From assembly GCA_002255925.1 (NCBI GenBank), contig NKIH01000002.1, positions 620,001 to 684,000 on the forward strand: a DNA stretch of 64,000 bases. Reading direction: 5' to 3'. The notes beneath the pieces are model-generated. The model was not told the origin of the DNA and searched no databases. It saw only the letters and a list, made by a program, of their open reading frames with translations. A program made the position numbers and the translations under genes. Shown piece after piece: positions 19,302 to 27,537 of this stretch. Each line of letters opens with the position of its first letter. Position 1 is the first letter of the stretch. Origin of the DNA: Burkholderiales bacterium PBB6 (lineage in GTDB: Bacteria > Pseudomonadota > Gammaproteobacteria > Burkholderiales > Burkholderiaceae_C).

Positions 19302-20239
19302 CCTCTCTGGCCTTTGACGTGCACCGGCGATTTCCGCTGGTGGTGGCGGCCAACCGCGACGAATACTTCGCTCGGCCGGCCGGGCGCCTGGCGTGGTGGA
19401 CGCCCGCCGAGGGCGGCCCCCAGATCTTGTCCGGGCGCGACCAGCAGGCCGGCGGGCTGTGGATGGGCCTGACGGCCGAGGGCCGCTTCGGCCTGGTCAC
19501 CAACGTGCGCCAGCCCGGCGTGCCTGACCCTGACGCACCGTCGCGCGGCCTGATCGTGCAACGCTGGCTCAAGGGCGACATGCCGGCCCACCGCTTCTGG
19601 CCGCACATCGCCCTCACGGGTTACCAGCCCTTCAACCTGATCGCGGCCGACTTCCGGCAAGGCGACTGCTTCTGGGCGACCAGTGAGCGCGCGTCACCTG
19701 AACGCATCGAGCGCGGCATCGTCGGCCTGAGCAACGGCGCGCTGGACAGCCCCTGGCCCAAGGTCGACGCGCTGAAAGAGCGGCTGCATGACGCGCTGGA
19801 CATGGCCGACAGCGCCGACACGCTCGCCTCGATGTTGTTTGCCGCCCTGGCCGATCGCACCGTGGCGCCAGACGAAGCCCTGCCCAGCACCGGTGTGTCG
19901 CGCGAGGTGGAGCGCATGCTGTCTGCGGCCTTCATCCGCTCGCCTGACCAGCGCTACGGCACGCGCTGCTCCACCGTACTGGTGGCTGAGCGTGTGGGCA
20001 AGCGGCTGGTCACGCACATGTTCGAGCGCACCTTCACGCCTGGCCCGGGCCTGGCGCTGCTGCGGCGATCGACCCTGAAAGACTGGCCGCCCAAGTACCT
20101 GCCTGCCGACGCAGCCGAGCTGCATGTGCCCACCGAAGTGGGCCCGGTGTCAGACGCAGAACTTGCGGATGCGCCTGCCGTGTCTGCCCCGCCAAAGCGC
20201 CGTGTGCGCAGCCTGCTGCGCCCTGCTGACAAGCTCTGA
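19292..20239 (+). CDS. NRDE-family protein
   Basis: 315 residues. It starts MCLASLAF, with Cys 2 as potential N-terminal nucleophile, and carries the name-giving ANRDE motif (residues 19-23) followed by GRDQQAGGLWMG and VTNVRQP. Bacterial members have no firm function; the human homologue TANGO2 is linked to heme or lipid handling. The true start is ATG 19292 rather than 19211, because Cys must be at position 2 and the upstream part overlaps the DUF4936 gene. The C-terminal 30 residues are Ala/Pro/Arg-rich and probably disordered. Confidence 0.88.
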   Translation: MCLASLAFDVHRRFPLVVAANRDEYFARPAGRLAWWTPAEGGPQILSGRDQQAGGLWMGLTAEGRFGLVTNVRQPGVPDPDAPSRGLIVQRWLKGDMPAHRFWPHIALTGYQPFNLIAADFRQGDCFWATSERASPERIERGIVGLSNGALDSPWPKVDALKERLHDALDMADSADTLASMLFAALADRTVAPDEALPSTGVSREVERMLSAAFIRSPDQRYGTRCSTVLVAERVGKRLVTHMFERTFTPGPGLALLRRSTLKDWPPKYLPADAAELHVPTEVGPVSDAELADAPAVSAPPKRRVRSLLRPADKL

Positions 20240-20253
20240 ACCCGGGCCGGCGC

Positions 20254-21120
20254 TCAGGCGCTGGCCAGGTTCAGGTGCATGTCAATGTGGCTGACGCCAG
20301 CCTCCATGTACACATCGCCGCGCGCCACAAAGCCGGCGTGCTCGTAGAAGCGCTGCGCATCGGTCTGGGCCTGCAGCCACACCCGTTGCAGGTTCTGGCG
20401 GCGTGCCTCGGCGATCAATGCCTGCAGCAATTGCCGCCCCACCGTGGTGCCGCGCAAGGCCCGCACCACCGCCATGCGCCCGATCTTGCCCTCGCCCGGT
20501 GCGCTGATCACCAGTCGCCCGCTGCCCACGGCCCGCCCGAGCGCGTTGGTGGCCACGGCGTGCATGGCGCCGGCATCGGCTTCGTCCACCATCAGGTGCG
20601 CCGCAATGCCTTGTTCTTCAACAAAAACCTCATCGCGCGATTGGCGTGAGGCCGCTTCATGTTCGCCCCAGTGGCCCAAGGCCAGCTGCAACATCGGCGC
20701 GCCCGCTTCATGGCCTTCCAGCACGGCCCGAAGCGTTTCGGGCACAGGCGTGGGCTGCCGGGTTTGCGGGTTGGCGAACACATAGACCAGCTCACCGCTC
20801 ACCAGCAGGCTGGAGCCGCGCCAGACGCCTGCATCAAACGTCAGCGAGGAGCTGCCGATGCGCCGCAGCTTGATGCCGACATCCAGCGTGTCGTCATACA
20901 GCGCGGAGGCGTGGTACTCCAGCGTGGCCTTGCGCACGTAGAGGTCGCCGTCAAACGCCGCCATCGTGGCCTGGTAGGGAAGCGCCAAGGCGCGCCAGTA
21001 CGCGCCCATGGCCGTGTCGATGTAGAGCAGGTAGTGGCCGTTGAAGACGATCTGCTGCATGTCCACTTCAGCCCAGCGCACGCGCAGGCGGTCAGTGAAA
21101 CGGAAGGATGACTTGTTCAC
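20254..21120 (-). CDS. two-domain protein: 4-hydroxybenzoyl-CoA-type thioesterase fused to a GNAT acetyltransferase
   Basis: 288 residues with two enzymes in one chain. Residues about 8-140 are a hotdog thioesterase of the YbgC/FadM type: RVRWAEVDMQQIVFNGHYL places Asp 20 at the catalytic site, followed by VRKATLEYHASALYDD. Residues about 150-288 are a GNAT acetyltransferase: EVFVEEQGI, GKIGRMAVVRALRGTTVG (acetyl-CoA loop RGTTVG) and AQRFYEHAGF. The frame is continuous without a stop, so it is a fusion and not two genes. Its start is overlapped by the esterase stop (4 bases). The substrates are unknown; both domains handle acyl-CoA, so transfer and hydrolysis of the same acyl groups is conceivable. 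Confidence 0.87.
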   Translation of the reverse strand: MNKSSFRFTDRLRVRWAEVDMQQIVFNGHYLLYIDTAMGAYWRALALPYQATMAAFDGDLYVRKATLEYHASALYDDTLDVGIKLRRIGSSSLTFDAGVWRGSSLLVSGELVYVFANPQTRQPTPVPETLRAVLEGHEAGAPMLQLALGHWGEHEAASRQSRDEVFVEEQGIAAHLMVDEADAGAMHAVATNALGRAVGSGRLVISAPGEGKIGRMAVVRALRGTTVGRQLLQALIAEARRQNLQRVWLQAQTDAQRFYEHAGFVARGDVYMEAGVSHIDMHLNLASA

Positions 21121-22064
21121 GGGGTGCCTCCAAAAGCGGCGCGCAAGGTGTCGCCGGCCACTTGCTGGGCCGCTTCAGCTTCTTTAAGCACGCGACCCAG
21201 TTTGATGAAGTCGTGCGTCATCCCGCGGTACAGCTCCAGTGTCACCGGCACGCCGGCCAGCCGCAGGCGGTCGCCATAGGCCAGCCCTTCGTCGACCAGC
21301 GGGTCACATTCGGCCAGCAGCAGGCAGGCGGGGGCCACGTTGTCGACTTCCGGTGCGAGCAAGGGCGCAAAGCGCCAGTCGCTGCGGTCTTGCCCATCGA
21401 TGTATTGATTGAAGAACCAGCTGATGCTGGCCTTGTCCAGCAGGAAGCCGTTGGCGAAGGCTTCGTGGGATTCCGTGTCGGCATGGGCCGTGGTGCCTGG
21501 CGTGATCAACAGTTGCATCGCCAGCTTCAAGCCGGCATCCCGGGCCAGCAGCGCACACACCGCGGCCAGGGTGCCGCCGGCGCTGTCGCCGCCCACGGCG
21601 AGGCGGGTGCCGTCCAGCGACAGTTCGTCGGCGCCTGTTGATGCCAACCACTGCAGCGCCGCCCACGCGTCTTCCACCGCCACCGGAAAGCGGTGTTCGG
21701 GAGCCAGCCGGTAATCGAGCGCCAGCACCGCAGCGCCGCTGCGCAAGGCCAGCTGGCGGCACAGGCTGTCGTGGGTTTCGAGGTTGCCGATGGTGAAGCC
21801 ACCACCGTGCAGGTACAGCAGCACCGGCAGCTTGTCAGTCGAGGGCGCATAGAGACGCGCAGGCAGCAGCGTGCCGTCGGCGACCGGCACACGCACGTCT
21901 TCTACCCGCGCCAGCGGTGCGCGCGGCAAATCGAGGATCTCGGCCGCGAGGGTATAGGCCTGCCGCGCCTCGGCCACCGACATGCTGTGGAACGGTGGAC
22001 GATCGGCGCGGCGGATGCGCTCGAGGATCCCGGCCATGGTGGGCGTCAGCAGCGATGTACTCAA
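21117..22064 (-). CDS. alpha/beta-hydrolase, hormone-sensitive-lipase-type esterase
   Basis: 315 residues. HGGG (86-89) forms the oxyanion hole and GDSAGG (159-164) holds the nucleophile Ser 161; a late HD in RGMTHDFI fits the catalytic histidine, and an Asp in LAECDPLVDEG the acid. This is the HSL (family IV) esterase pattern, typically acting on short-chain esters in the cytoplasm. It lies upstream of and overlapping the thioesterase-GNAT gene, so the pair is probably one operon. It is divergent from the iron alcohol dehydrogenase gene; the 47 bases between the starts must hold both promoters. Confidence 0.92.
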   Translation of the reverse strand: MSTSLLTPTMAGILERIRRADRPPFHSMSVAEARQAYTLAAEILDLPRAPLARVEDVRVPVADGTLLPARLYAPSTDKLPVLLYLHGGGFTIGNLETHDSLCRQLALRSGAAVLALDYRLAPEHRFPVAVEDAWAALQWLASTGADELSLDGTRLAVGGDSAGGTLAAVCALLARDAGLKLAMQLLITPGTTAHADTESHEAFANGFLLDKASISWFFNQYIDGQDRSDWRFAPLLAPEVDNVAPACLLLAECDPLVDEGLAYGDRLRLAGVPVTLELYRGMTHDFIKLGRVLKEAEAAQQVAGDTLRAAFGGTP

Positions 22065-22111
22065 GGTTTGTCTCAGGTGTCAGGCGGTGGGGGTCAAAGG
22101 ATACTTTGGCG

Positions 22112-23287
22112 ATGGCACGCATCCAGTACTTGACCCAGATTGACATCGATTTTGGCGTGGTGGGCCTGCTGGCCGCCGAGTGCCAGCGGCTCGGCATCCA
22201 GCGGCCGATGATCGTGACGGACCTCGGCGTTCGCGCCGCAGGTGTGTTGAAGCCGGTGGAAGATGCCGTGGCCGGCCTGCCCGTCACGGTCTTTGACGGC
22301 ACGCCGTCCAACCCGACCGAAGCTGCCGTGCGGGCGGCCGTGGCGGCCTACGCGGCTGGCCAGTGCGACGGCCTGATTGCGGTGGGCGGCGGCTCCAGCA
22401 TCGACCTGGCGAAGGGCGTGGCCATCGCCGCCACCCACCCGGGCCCGCTGACGACCTACGCCACCATCGAAGGCGGCAGCTTGAAGATCACGGCCGCCGC
22501 GGCGCCGCTGATCGCCGTGCCCACCACCGCGGGCACGGGCAGCGAGGTCGCCCGAGGCGCCATCCTGATCGTTGACGACGGCCGCAAGCTGGGCTTTCAC
22601 AGCTGGCACCTGATGCCCAAGGCCGCCCTGCTCGACCCGGCCTTGACCCTGGGCCTGCCGCCCATGTTGACGGCGGCCACCGGCATGGATGCGATCGCGC
22701 ACTGCATGGAGACCTTCATGTCGGCCGCCGTCAATCCGCCCGCTGATGGCATTGCGCTGGACGGGCTGGCGCGCGGCTGGGCGCACATTGAGCGCGCCAC
22801 GCGTGACGGCAGCGACCGCGATGCCCGCTGGGCCATGATGAGCGCCAGCATGCAAGGCGCCATGGCCTTCCAGAAGGGGCTGGGCTGCGTGCATTCGCTC
22901 AGCCACAGCCTGGGTGGGCTGAACCCGCGCTTGCATCACGGCACCTTGAACGCCGTGTTCCTGCCCGCAGTCATCCGGTTCAACGCGGGCGCTGACAGTG
23001 TCCAGCGGGATCGGCGGCTGCAGCGCATGGCGACGGCCATGGGCTTGCAGGTTGGTGAAGGCGCAGCAACTGCGGTGGCAGCCGATGTTGCCGCTGAAGT
23101 GGTGGCCAACGCCGTCACCGCCCTGAACGCCCGGCTCGGCCTGCCGACCGGCCTGGCGGCGATGGGCGTTGATGCGTCGATGTTCGACGCCATCATCGAC
23201 CACGCGATGAAGGACCACTGTCACGCGACCAACCCGCGCCTCGCCAGCCGGGCCGACTACCAAGACATGTTGACCGCGTCGCTCTAG
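22112..23287 (+). CDS. iron-containing alcohol dehydrogenase
   Basis: 391 residues; group III NAD-dependent dehydrogenase with a divalent metal. GGGSSIDLAKG (about 91-101) binds the dinucleotide, GTGSEVARGA follows, and the metal site is formed by GMDAIAHCMETF and HSLSHSLGG. ATG at 22112 has AAAGGA ten bases upstream; the longer frame to 21917 is antisense to the esterase gene. The substrate cannot be told from sequence; family members reduce butanal, lactaldehyde, maleylacetate or others. It stands alone between the esterase and amtB. Confidence 0.92.
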   Translation: MARIQYLTQIDIDFGVVGLLAAECQRLGIQRPMIVTDLGVRAAGVLKPVEDAVAGLPVTVFDGTPSNPTEAAVRAAVAAYAAGQCDGLIAVGGGSSIDLAKGVAIAATHPGPLTTYATIEGGSLKITAAAAPLIAVPTTAGTGSEVARGAILIVDDGRKLGFHSWHLMPKAALLDPALTLGLPPMLTAATGMDAIAHCMETFMSAAVNPPADGIALDGLARGWAHIERATRDGSDRDARWAMMSASMQGAMAFQKGLGCVHSLSHSLGGLNPRLHHGTLNAVFLPAVIRFNAGADSVQRDRRLQRMATAMGLQVGEGAATAVAADVAAEVVANAVTALNARLGLPTGLAAMGVDASMFDAIIDHAMKDHCHATNPRLASRADYQDMLTASL

Positions 23288-23353
23288 GCGCAGTCGGTGC
23301 CAGATAGATCTCCCGGCACGCCAAATCGTTCTTGATGCTGCGTGCGCCATGAA

Positions 23354-23370
23354 TTGGCGCGGAATTTGCT
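23354..23370 (+). promoter_or_regulatory. sigma-54 promoter of amtB
   Basis: TTGGCGCGGAATTTGCT differs from the consensus TTGGCACG-N4-TTGCT at one base. The invariant GG (23356-23357) and GC (23368-23369) are ten bases apart as required. Transcription would start near 23381, giving a 27-base leader to the amtB ATG at 23408. No clear NtrC site was seen in the 65 bases upstream. Confidence 0.85.
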
Positions 23371-23407
23371 CGATCTCCGTCAGCAGTACACAACATGGAC
23401 GGTGTCG

Positions 23408-24769
23408 ATGGGATCGATCTTTCGTGCTTATTGGGGGCGCGTTGCGCCGGTCTTTTTTTGCGCGGGGCTGCTGGCAGCTCAACCACCGGCGCTCGCACAG
23501 CCGGCAGCGCCAACCACCTTCACGGCCAGCGGGTACACCCCCCTCGTGCCCGCAGCGCAGATCAGTGGTGGTGACACCGCCTGGATGATCACAGCCACCG
23601 TGCTGGTGCTGTTGATGACGCTGCCCGGCCTGGCGCTTTTTTACGCCGGCATGGTGCGCAAGAAGAACATCCTGTCGACCATGGCCCAGGTGCTGGCCGT
23701 GGCCGCTCTGGTGACCCTGCTGTGGTTCGGCATCGGCTACAGCCTGGCCTTCATGCCTGGCACGCCATTCATCGGTGGCACTGAAGGCGCATGGCTCGAT
23801 TCACTCAAGTTCCACAAGGCCGCGGGCACGTTGTCGGTGCATCCGCTGGCACCCACGGTGCCCGAATCGGTGTTCGTGATGTTTCAGCTCACCTTCGCCA
23901 TCATCACGCCTGCCCTGATCGTGGGCGCGTTCGCCGAGCGCATCCGCTTTGCTGCCCTGTTCTGGTTCGTGGCCGCCTGGTTGCTGCTGGTCTATGCACC
24001 GGTGGCGCACTGGGTCTGGTCGTCAGAGGGCTGGCTGGCTCAACGCGGCGCGCTCGACTTTGCTGGCGGCACGGTGGTGCACATCAATGCGGGTGTGGCG
24101 GGTTTGGTGGCTGCCTGGATGGTGGGCCCGCGCCAGGGCTACGGCAAGGTCGCCTTGATGCCTGCCAATCTGGGCATGACGATGATGGGCGCGTCGCTGC
24201 TGTGGGTTGGCTGGATGGGCTTCAACGGCGGCTCTGCCGGCGCCGCTGATGGCCGTGCCGGCATGGCGATGCTGGTGACGCAGTTGGCTGCAGCGGCAGG
24301 TGCCTTGAGCTGGATGCTGGTGGAGTGGCTGGTGCGCCGCACGCCGACGCTGCTCGGCCTGTGCAGTGGTGCGGTGGCGGGCCTGGTGGCCATCACGCCC
24401 GCGTCCGGGTTTGTGTCGCCCGCCTCTGCGGTGTTGATTGGCTTGGTGGCCGGTCTGGGCTGCTACTGGGGCGCCACGGGCCTGAAGCGACTGCTGCGTG
24501 CGGATGATTCGCTCGATGTATTCGGCGTGCACGGCATGGGCGGCCTGATTGGCGCCTTGATGACGGGCTGGCTGGCTGACCCGCGCATTGGCGGTGTCAG
24601 CGGTTCGGTGCTGGCCCAGGCGGAAGCGGCGGGTGCCACGGTGCTGTGGAGCGCCGGCGTCACAGCCCTGATCTTGTGGGCAGTGAACGGGCTGATCGGC
24701 CTGCGCGTGACCGAAGCGCAGGAAAACGACGGCCTGGACTTGAGCCAGCACGGTGAGCGGGTGGCGTGA
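23408..24769 (+). CDS. amtB: ammonium transporter AmtB
   Basis: 453 residues. A Sec signal peptide (1-31, ending ALAQ) is followed by 11 transmembrane helices; the pore histidine pair is in VVHINAG and VHGMGG. It takes up ammonium at low external concentration. ATG at 23408 is chosen because it lies just downstream of the predicted sigma-54 start site (23381), which excludes the earlier frame start at 23342. Sigma-54 control implies NtrC-type nitrogen regulation. No glnK gene lies next to it, unlike the usual glnK-amtB pair; a 125-residue unknown gene follows instead. Confidence 0.95.
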   Translation: MGSIFRAYWGRVAPVFFCAGLLAAQPPALAQPAAPTTFTASGYTPLVPAAQISGGDTAWMITATVLVLLMTLPGLALFYAGMVRKKNILSTMAQVLAVAALVTLLWFGIGYSLAFMPGTPFIGGTEGAWLDSLKFHKAAGTLSVHPLAPTVPESVFVMFQLTFAIITPALIVGAFAERIRFAALFWFVAAWLLLVYAPVAHWVWSSEGWLAQRGALDFAGGTVVHINAGVAGLVAAWMVGPRQGYGKVALMPANLGMTMMGASLLWVGWMGFNGGSAGAADGRAGMAMLVTQLAAAAGALSWMLVEWLVRRTPTLLGLCSGAVAGLVAITPASGFVSPASAVLIGLVAGLGCYWGATGLKRLLRADDSLDVFGVHGMGGLIGALMTGWLADPRIGGVSGSVLAQAEAAGATVLWSAGVTALILWAVNGLIGLRVTEAQENDGLDLSQHGERVA

Positions 24770-24813
24770 GCGTCCTGCTTCAACACGATCTGACCTGAAC
24801 CTGGAGGACGGAC

Positions 24814-25191
24814 ATGCTTGACAGCGAAAAACTGGCCCTCGCGGCGCACTTGCATGTGGTGATGCGCCGAAAGATCGGCCGCGTCACCGATGTGGAGTGG
24901 ATGGTGCGCAGCCAGGAGTACGCCCGCGAGATCATCCGCGTGGCCCTGGCCGAGCCGGACCAGCCCGAGATGCACGATTGGGCGCGCAAGCTGGAGGCAG
25001 CCCTCCTGCCCCCGGTGGCCACCGCGCGCACGGCCCGCACTGTGGACGCGCGCGACAGCCGGCACAGCGAGTTCGCCGACAGCCGGCAGGCATCACGCAG
25101 TGGCATTGATGCCGTGGCGCCCGCACCCACACCCGCACCTGCGCCGGCCCCGCGAACAGCAGCGGCCCGATACGTCGGCAGCCTGCGCTGA
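24814..25191 (+). CDS. hypothetical protein downstream of amtB
   Basis: 125 residues, no known domain. GGAGGA 7-8 bases before ATG 24814 is a strong ribosome site. The first 70 residues look folded and helical (MLDSEKLALAAHLHVVMRRKIGRVTD, WMVRSQEYAREIIRVAL), the last 55 are low-complexity with APTPAPAPAP. The N-terminal part is the sort of short conserved helical protein seen in Burkholderiales, none characterised. Its 44-base distance from amtB and same orientation suggest it shares the sigma-54 promoter, so it may be a nitrogen-limitation gene. Confidence 0.7.
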   Translation: MLDSEKLALAAHLHVVMRRKIGRVTDVEWMVRSQEYAREIIRVALAEPDQPEMHDWARKLEAALLPPVATARTARTVDARDSRHSEFADSRQASRSGIDAVAPAPTPAPAPAPRTAAARYVGSLR

Positions 25192-25200
25192 AATGAGAAA

Positions 25201-25227
25201 GGCCCGGTCGCTTGTGGCGGCCGGGCC
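25201..25227 (+). terminator. hairpin after the amtB unit
   Basis: GGCCCGG-TCGC (25201-25211) pairs with GCGG-CCGGGCC (25217-25227), loop TTGTG. A GC-rich stem without a good T run (CGGTTTGC follows). It separates the amtB unit from convergent aceA. Confidence 0.55.
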
Positions 25228-25298
25228 CGGTTTGCTGCCGCTGTAAGCGGCGGTTCACCGAATGGGGTGATGTCTCCTCACGCCCCCTGCTTGTTCCT

Positions 25299-26615
25299 TC
25301 AGTGGAACTGTTCTTCCTCGGTCGAGCCGGTCAGCGCCTTGACGCTGGAGCTGCCGCCCTGGATGACCGTGGTCACGTCGTCGAAGTAGCCGGCGCCAAC
25401 TTCCTGCTGGTGCGACACGAAGGTGTAGCCCTTGTCGCGTGCCTTGAACTCTTGTTCCTGCACTTGTTCGACGTAGTGCTTCATGCCTTCACCGCGAGCG
25501 TAGGCGTGGGCGAACTGGAACGTGTTGTACCAATTGATGTGGATGCCAGCCAGGGTGATGAACTGGTACTTGTAGCCCAGTGCCGAGAGCTCTTCCTGGA
25601 ACTTGGCAATGGTGCGGTCGTCCAGGTTCTTCTTCCAGTTGAACGACGGCGAGCAGTTGTAGCTCAGCAGCTTGCCCGGGCAGGCAGCGTGCACGGCTTG
25701 GGCGAACTCACGGGCGAAGCCCAGGTCCGGCGTGCCGGTTTCGCACCACACCAGGTCGGCGTACGGGGCGTAGGCGATGCCGCGGCTGATGGCTTGTTCC
25801 AGGCCATTCTTGACGCGGTAGAAGCCTTCTTGCGTGCGCTCGCCGGTCAGGAACGGCTTGTCGTTCTCGTCGTGGTCGCTGGTCAGCAGGTTGGCGGCTT
25901 CAGCATCGGTGCGGGCCAGCACGATGGTCGGCACGCCCATGACGTCGGCGGCAAAGCGCGCGGCGATCAGCTTCTCGACGGCTTCACCGGTCGGCACCAG
26001 CACCTTGCCACCCATGTGGCCGCACTTCTTCACGGCAGCCAGCTGGTCTTCGAAGTGAACGCCGGCAGCGCCTGCAGCGATCATGTTCTTCATCAGCTCG
26101 AAGGCGTTCAGCACGCCGCCGAAACCGGCTTCAGCGTCAGCCACGATCGGCAGGAAGTAGTCGACGAAGCCTTCGTCGCCCGGGTTGATGCCACGCGACC
26201 ACTGGATTTCGTCAGCGCGCTTGAAGGTGTTGTTGATGCGGCGAACCATGGTGGGCACCGAGTCGTACGCATACAGCGACTGGTCGGGGTACATGGTTTC
26301 GCTGGTGTTGCCGTCGGCGGCGACTTGCCAGCCCGACAGGTACACGGCTTCCAGGCCAGCCTTGGCCTGCTGCATGGCCTGGCCGGCGGTGATGGCGCCG
26401 AAGGCGTTGACGTAGCCCTTCTTGGCGCCGCCGTTCACCTTGGCCCAGAGGTTCTCTGCGCCACGCTGTGCCAGCGTGTATTCAGGTTGCAGGCTGCCAC
26501 GCAGACGCACGACGTCAGCGGCGCTGTAGCCGCGCTTGACGAGCTTCCAGCGGGGGTTTTCAGCCCAGTCCTTTTCGAGTGCGGCGATTTGTTGTTCGCG
26601 GGTCAGTCGGGTCAT
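25299..26615 (-). CDS. aceA: isocitrate lyase
   Basis: 438 residues; splits isocitrate into glyoxylate and succinate, the first step of the glyoxylate bypass used on acetate and fatty acids. The active-site loop [10 protein letters not shown] is at 195-204 with catalytic Cys 198; [10 protein letters not shown] and [12 protein letters not shown] are typical of the short proteobacterial form. The gene stands alone; malate synthase is not in the window. GGAG lies six to seven bases upstream of the ATG. A perfect palindrome at 26699-26712 is placed for control (see there). Confidence 0.97.
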   Translation of the reverse strand: MTRLTREQQIAALEKDWAENPRWKLVKRGYSAADVVRLRGSLQPEYTLAQRGAENLWAKVNGGAKKGYVNAFGAITAGQAMQQAKAGLEAVYLSGWQVAADGNTSETMYPDQSLYAYDSVPTMVRRINNTFKRADEIQWSRGINPGDEGFVDYFLPIVADAEAGFGGVLNAFELMKNMIAAGAAGVHFEDQLAAVKKCGHMGGKVLVPTGEAVEKLIAARFAADVMGVPTIVLARTDAEAANLLTSDHDENDKPFLTGERTQEGFYRVKNGLEQAISRGIAYAPYADLVWCETGTPDLGFAREFAQAVHAACPGKLLSYNCSPSFNWKKNLDDRTIAKFQEELSALGYKYQFITLAGIHINWYNTFQFAHAYARGEGMKHYVEQVQEQEFKARDKGYTFVSHQQEVGAGYFDDVTTVIQGGSSSVKALTGSTEEEQFH

Positions 26616-26698
26616 GAGTGGCTCCTTGAGTGCAGGGAAAAAAGTGTTTCAACCTGGGACCAAGATTACGCCCGGCCTCGCCGCTTGGGAAGTCCTAT

Positions 26699-26712
26699 GT
26701 CTTATATAAGAC
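26699..26712. promoter_or_regulatory. 14-bp perfect palindrome in the aceA upstream region, probable operator
   Basis: GTCTTATATAAGAC, 84-97 bases upstream of the aceA start, in an AT-rich stretch (26695-26790). Perfect dyads of this type are typical binding sites of dimeric helix-turn-helix regulators. The regulator is not identified here. Confidence 0.6.
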
Positions 26713-26827
26713 TAAAAATGTTTTCCTTTGAAATCAATAACTTGCGATTTTCATATCAGGATGTGAAATCAGATTTTTCGCCATGAAAAATTCTGCTGCG
26801 CTGCAACAGGCTGAAATTCCGCATCGT

Positions 26828-26852
26828 GAAACGCGTTTCCACTCATGGAAAC
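26828..26852. repeat. overlapping inverted repeats 3' of the Lrp-type gene
   Basis: GAAACGCGTTTC (26828-26839, perfect 12-bp dyad) overlaps GTTTCCA-CTCA-TGGAAAC (26835-26852, perfect 7-bp stem with 4-base loop). The two foldings exclude each other. Placed between the lrp-type stop (26893) and aceA upstream region, it may be a terminator or an operator; no T run follows. Confidence 0.4.
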
Positions 26853-26892
26853 TACTGAGGCCGCCGCCGGCGTGTTCGGGCGGCAAAGCGCC

Positions 26893-27372
26893 TCACAGCG
26901 GCAAGGCGGTGGTCTTCTTCACCGTGCGCAGCACCAGCATGGAGTTCGAGCGCTCGACGCCCGGCAGGCGCATCAGCACCTCGGTGTGGAAGCGCTCCAG
27001 GTCTTCCGCGTCGCGGTAGCTGAAGCGGATCAGGTAGTCGTTAGAGCCGGCCACGTAATAACAATCGAGGATCTGCGGCTCGTCACGCACCGCCTGCTCG
27101 AACGCACCGAGCAGCGCATTGCTCATGGTCTCGAGGTTGATGATGGTGAAGCTGGTGCCGTGCTGCCCCACTGCCTTCGGGTTCAGCAGGGCCACGTACT
27201 GGGCAATCACGCCCTCTTCTTCCAGCTGTTTCACCCGGCGCAGGCAGGCCGAGGGTGACAGGTGAACCCGCTGGGCCAACTCCACGTTCGAGAGTTTTCC
27301 GTCGTTCTGGAGCTCGGCCAGAATGTTGCGGTCGATCGCATCCAATTGCGGCAAATTGTGGCTACTTCGCAT
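26893..27372 (-). CDS. Lrp/AsnC-family transcriptional regulator
   Basis: 159 residues. The N-terminal helix-turn-helix (about 10-60: LDAIDRNILAELQNDGKLSNVELAQRV, then LSPSACLRRVKQLEEEGVI, quoted in two parts) is followed by a RAM effector-binding domain (70-150). Such regulators bind amino acids and control genes of their use. ATG 27372 is used; the frame 26 codons further upstream lacks the family start. It is divergent from the omega-amino-acid transaminase gene (165 bases between), so it very likely regulates that gene and perhaps the whole polyamine locus. The effector is not known. Confidence 0.92.
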   Translation of the reverse strand: MRSSHNLPQLDAIDRNILAELQNDGKLSNVELAQRVHLSPSACLRRVKQLEEEGVIAQYVALLNPKAVGQHGTSFTIINLETMSNALLGAFEQAVRDEPQILDCYYVAGSNDYLIRFSYRDAEDLERFHTEVLMRLPGVERSNSMLVLRTVKKTTALPL

Positions 27373-27396
27373 GATGTTCTGATTCTTGCACGATTG

Positions 27397-27416
27397 TTCG
27401 CACAAAGTTGTGTGAA
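27397..27416. promoter_or_regulatory. dyad in the lrp/transaminase divergent region, likely regulator operator
   Basis: TTCGCACAA-AG-TTGTGTGAA, two 9-base arms with one mismatch around a 2-base centre, just 25 bases upstream of the lrp-type start. A -10-like TAGACT is at 27467-27472 toward the transaminase gene. The position fits autoregulation and divergent control. Confidence 0.55.
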
Positions 27417-27537
27417 GCGGGGTTGCCCCCGGTTCATCGCGCAAGCACATTGCGCGCCTGCTTGGCTAGACTGATTTCCCAACAAGACGCACACTGTCAC
27501 AGCGCCAATCGGCCACGGTGTGTGAAGGAAAGCACGA

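Noticed and set aside
26783..27019. Short plus-strand frame (78 codons) beginning ATG AAA AAT TCT
   Set aside because: It overlaps the end of the Lrp-type gene on the other strand, has no ribosome site and turns Arg/Ser-rich over the antisense part.
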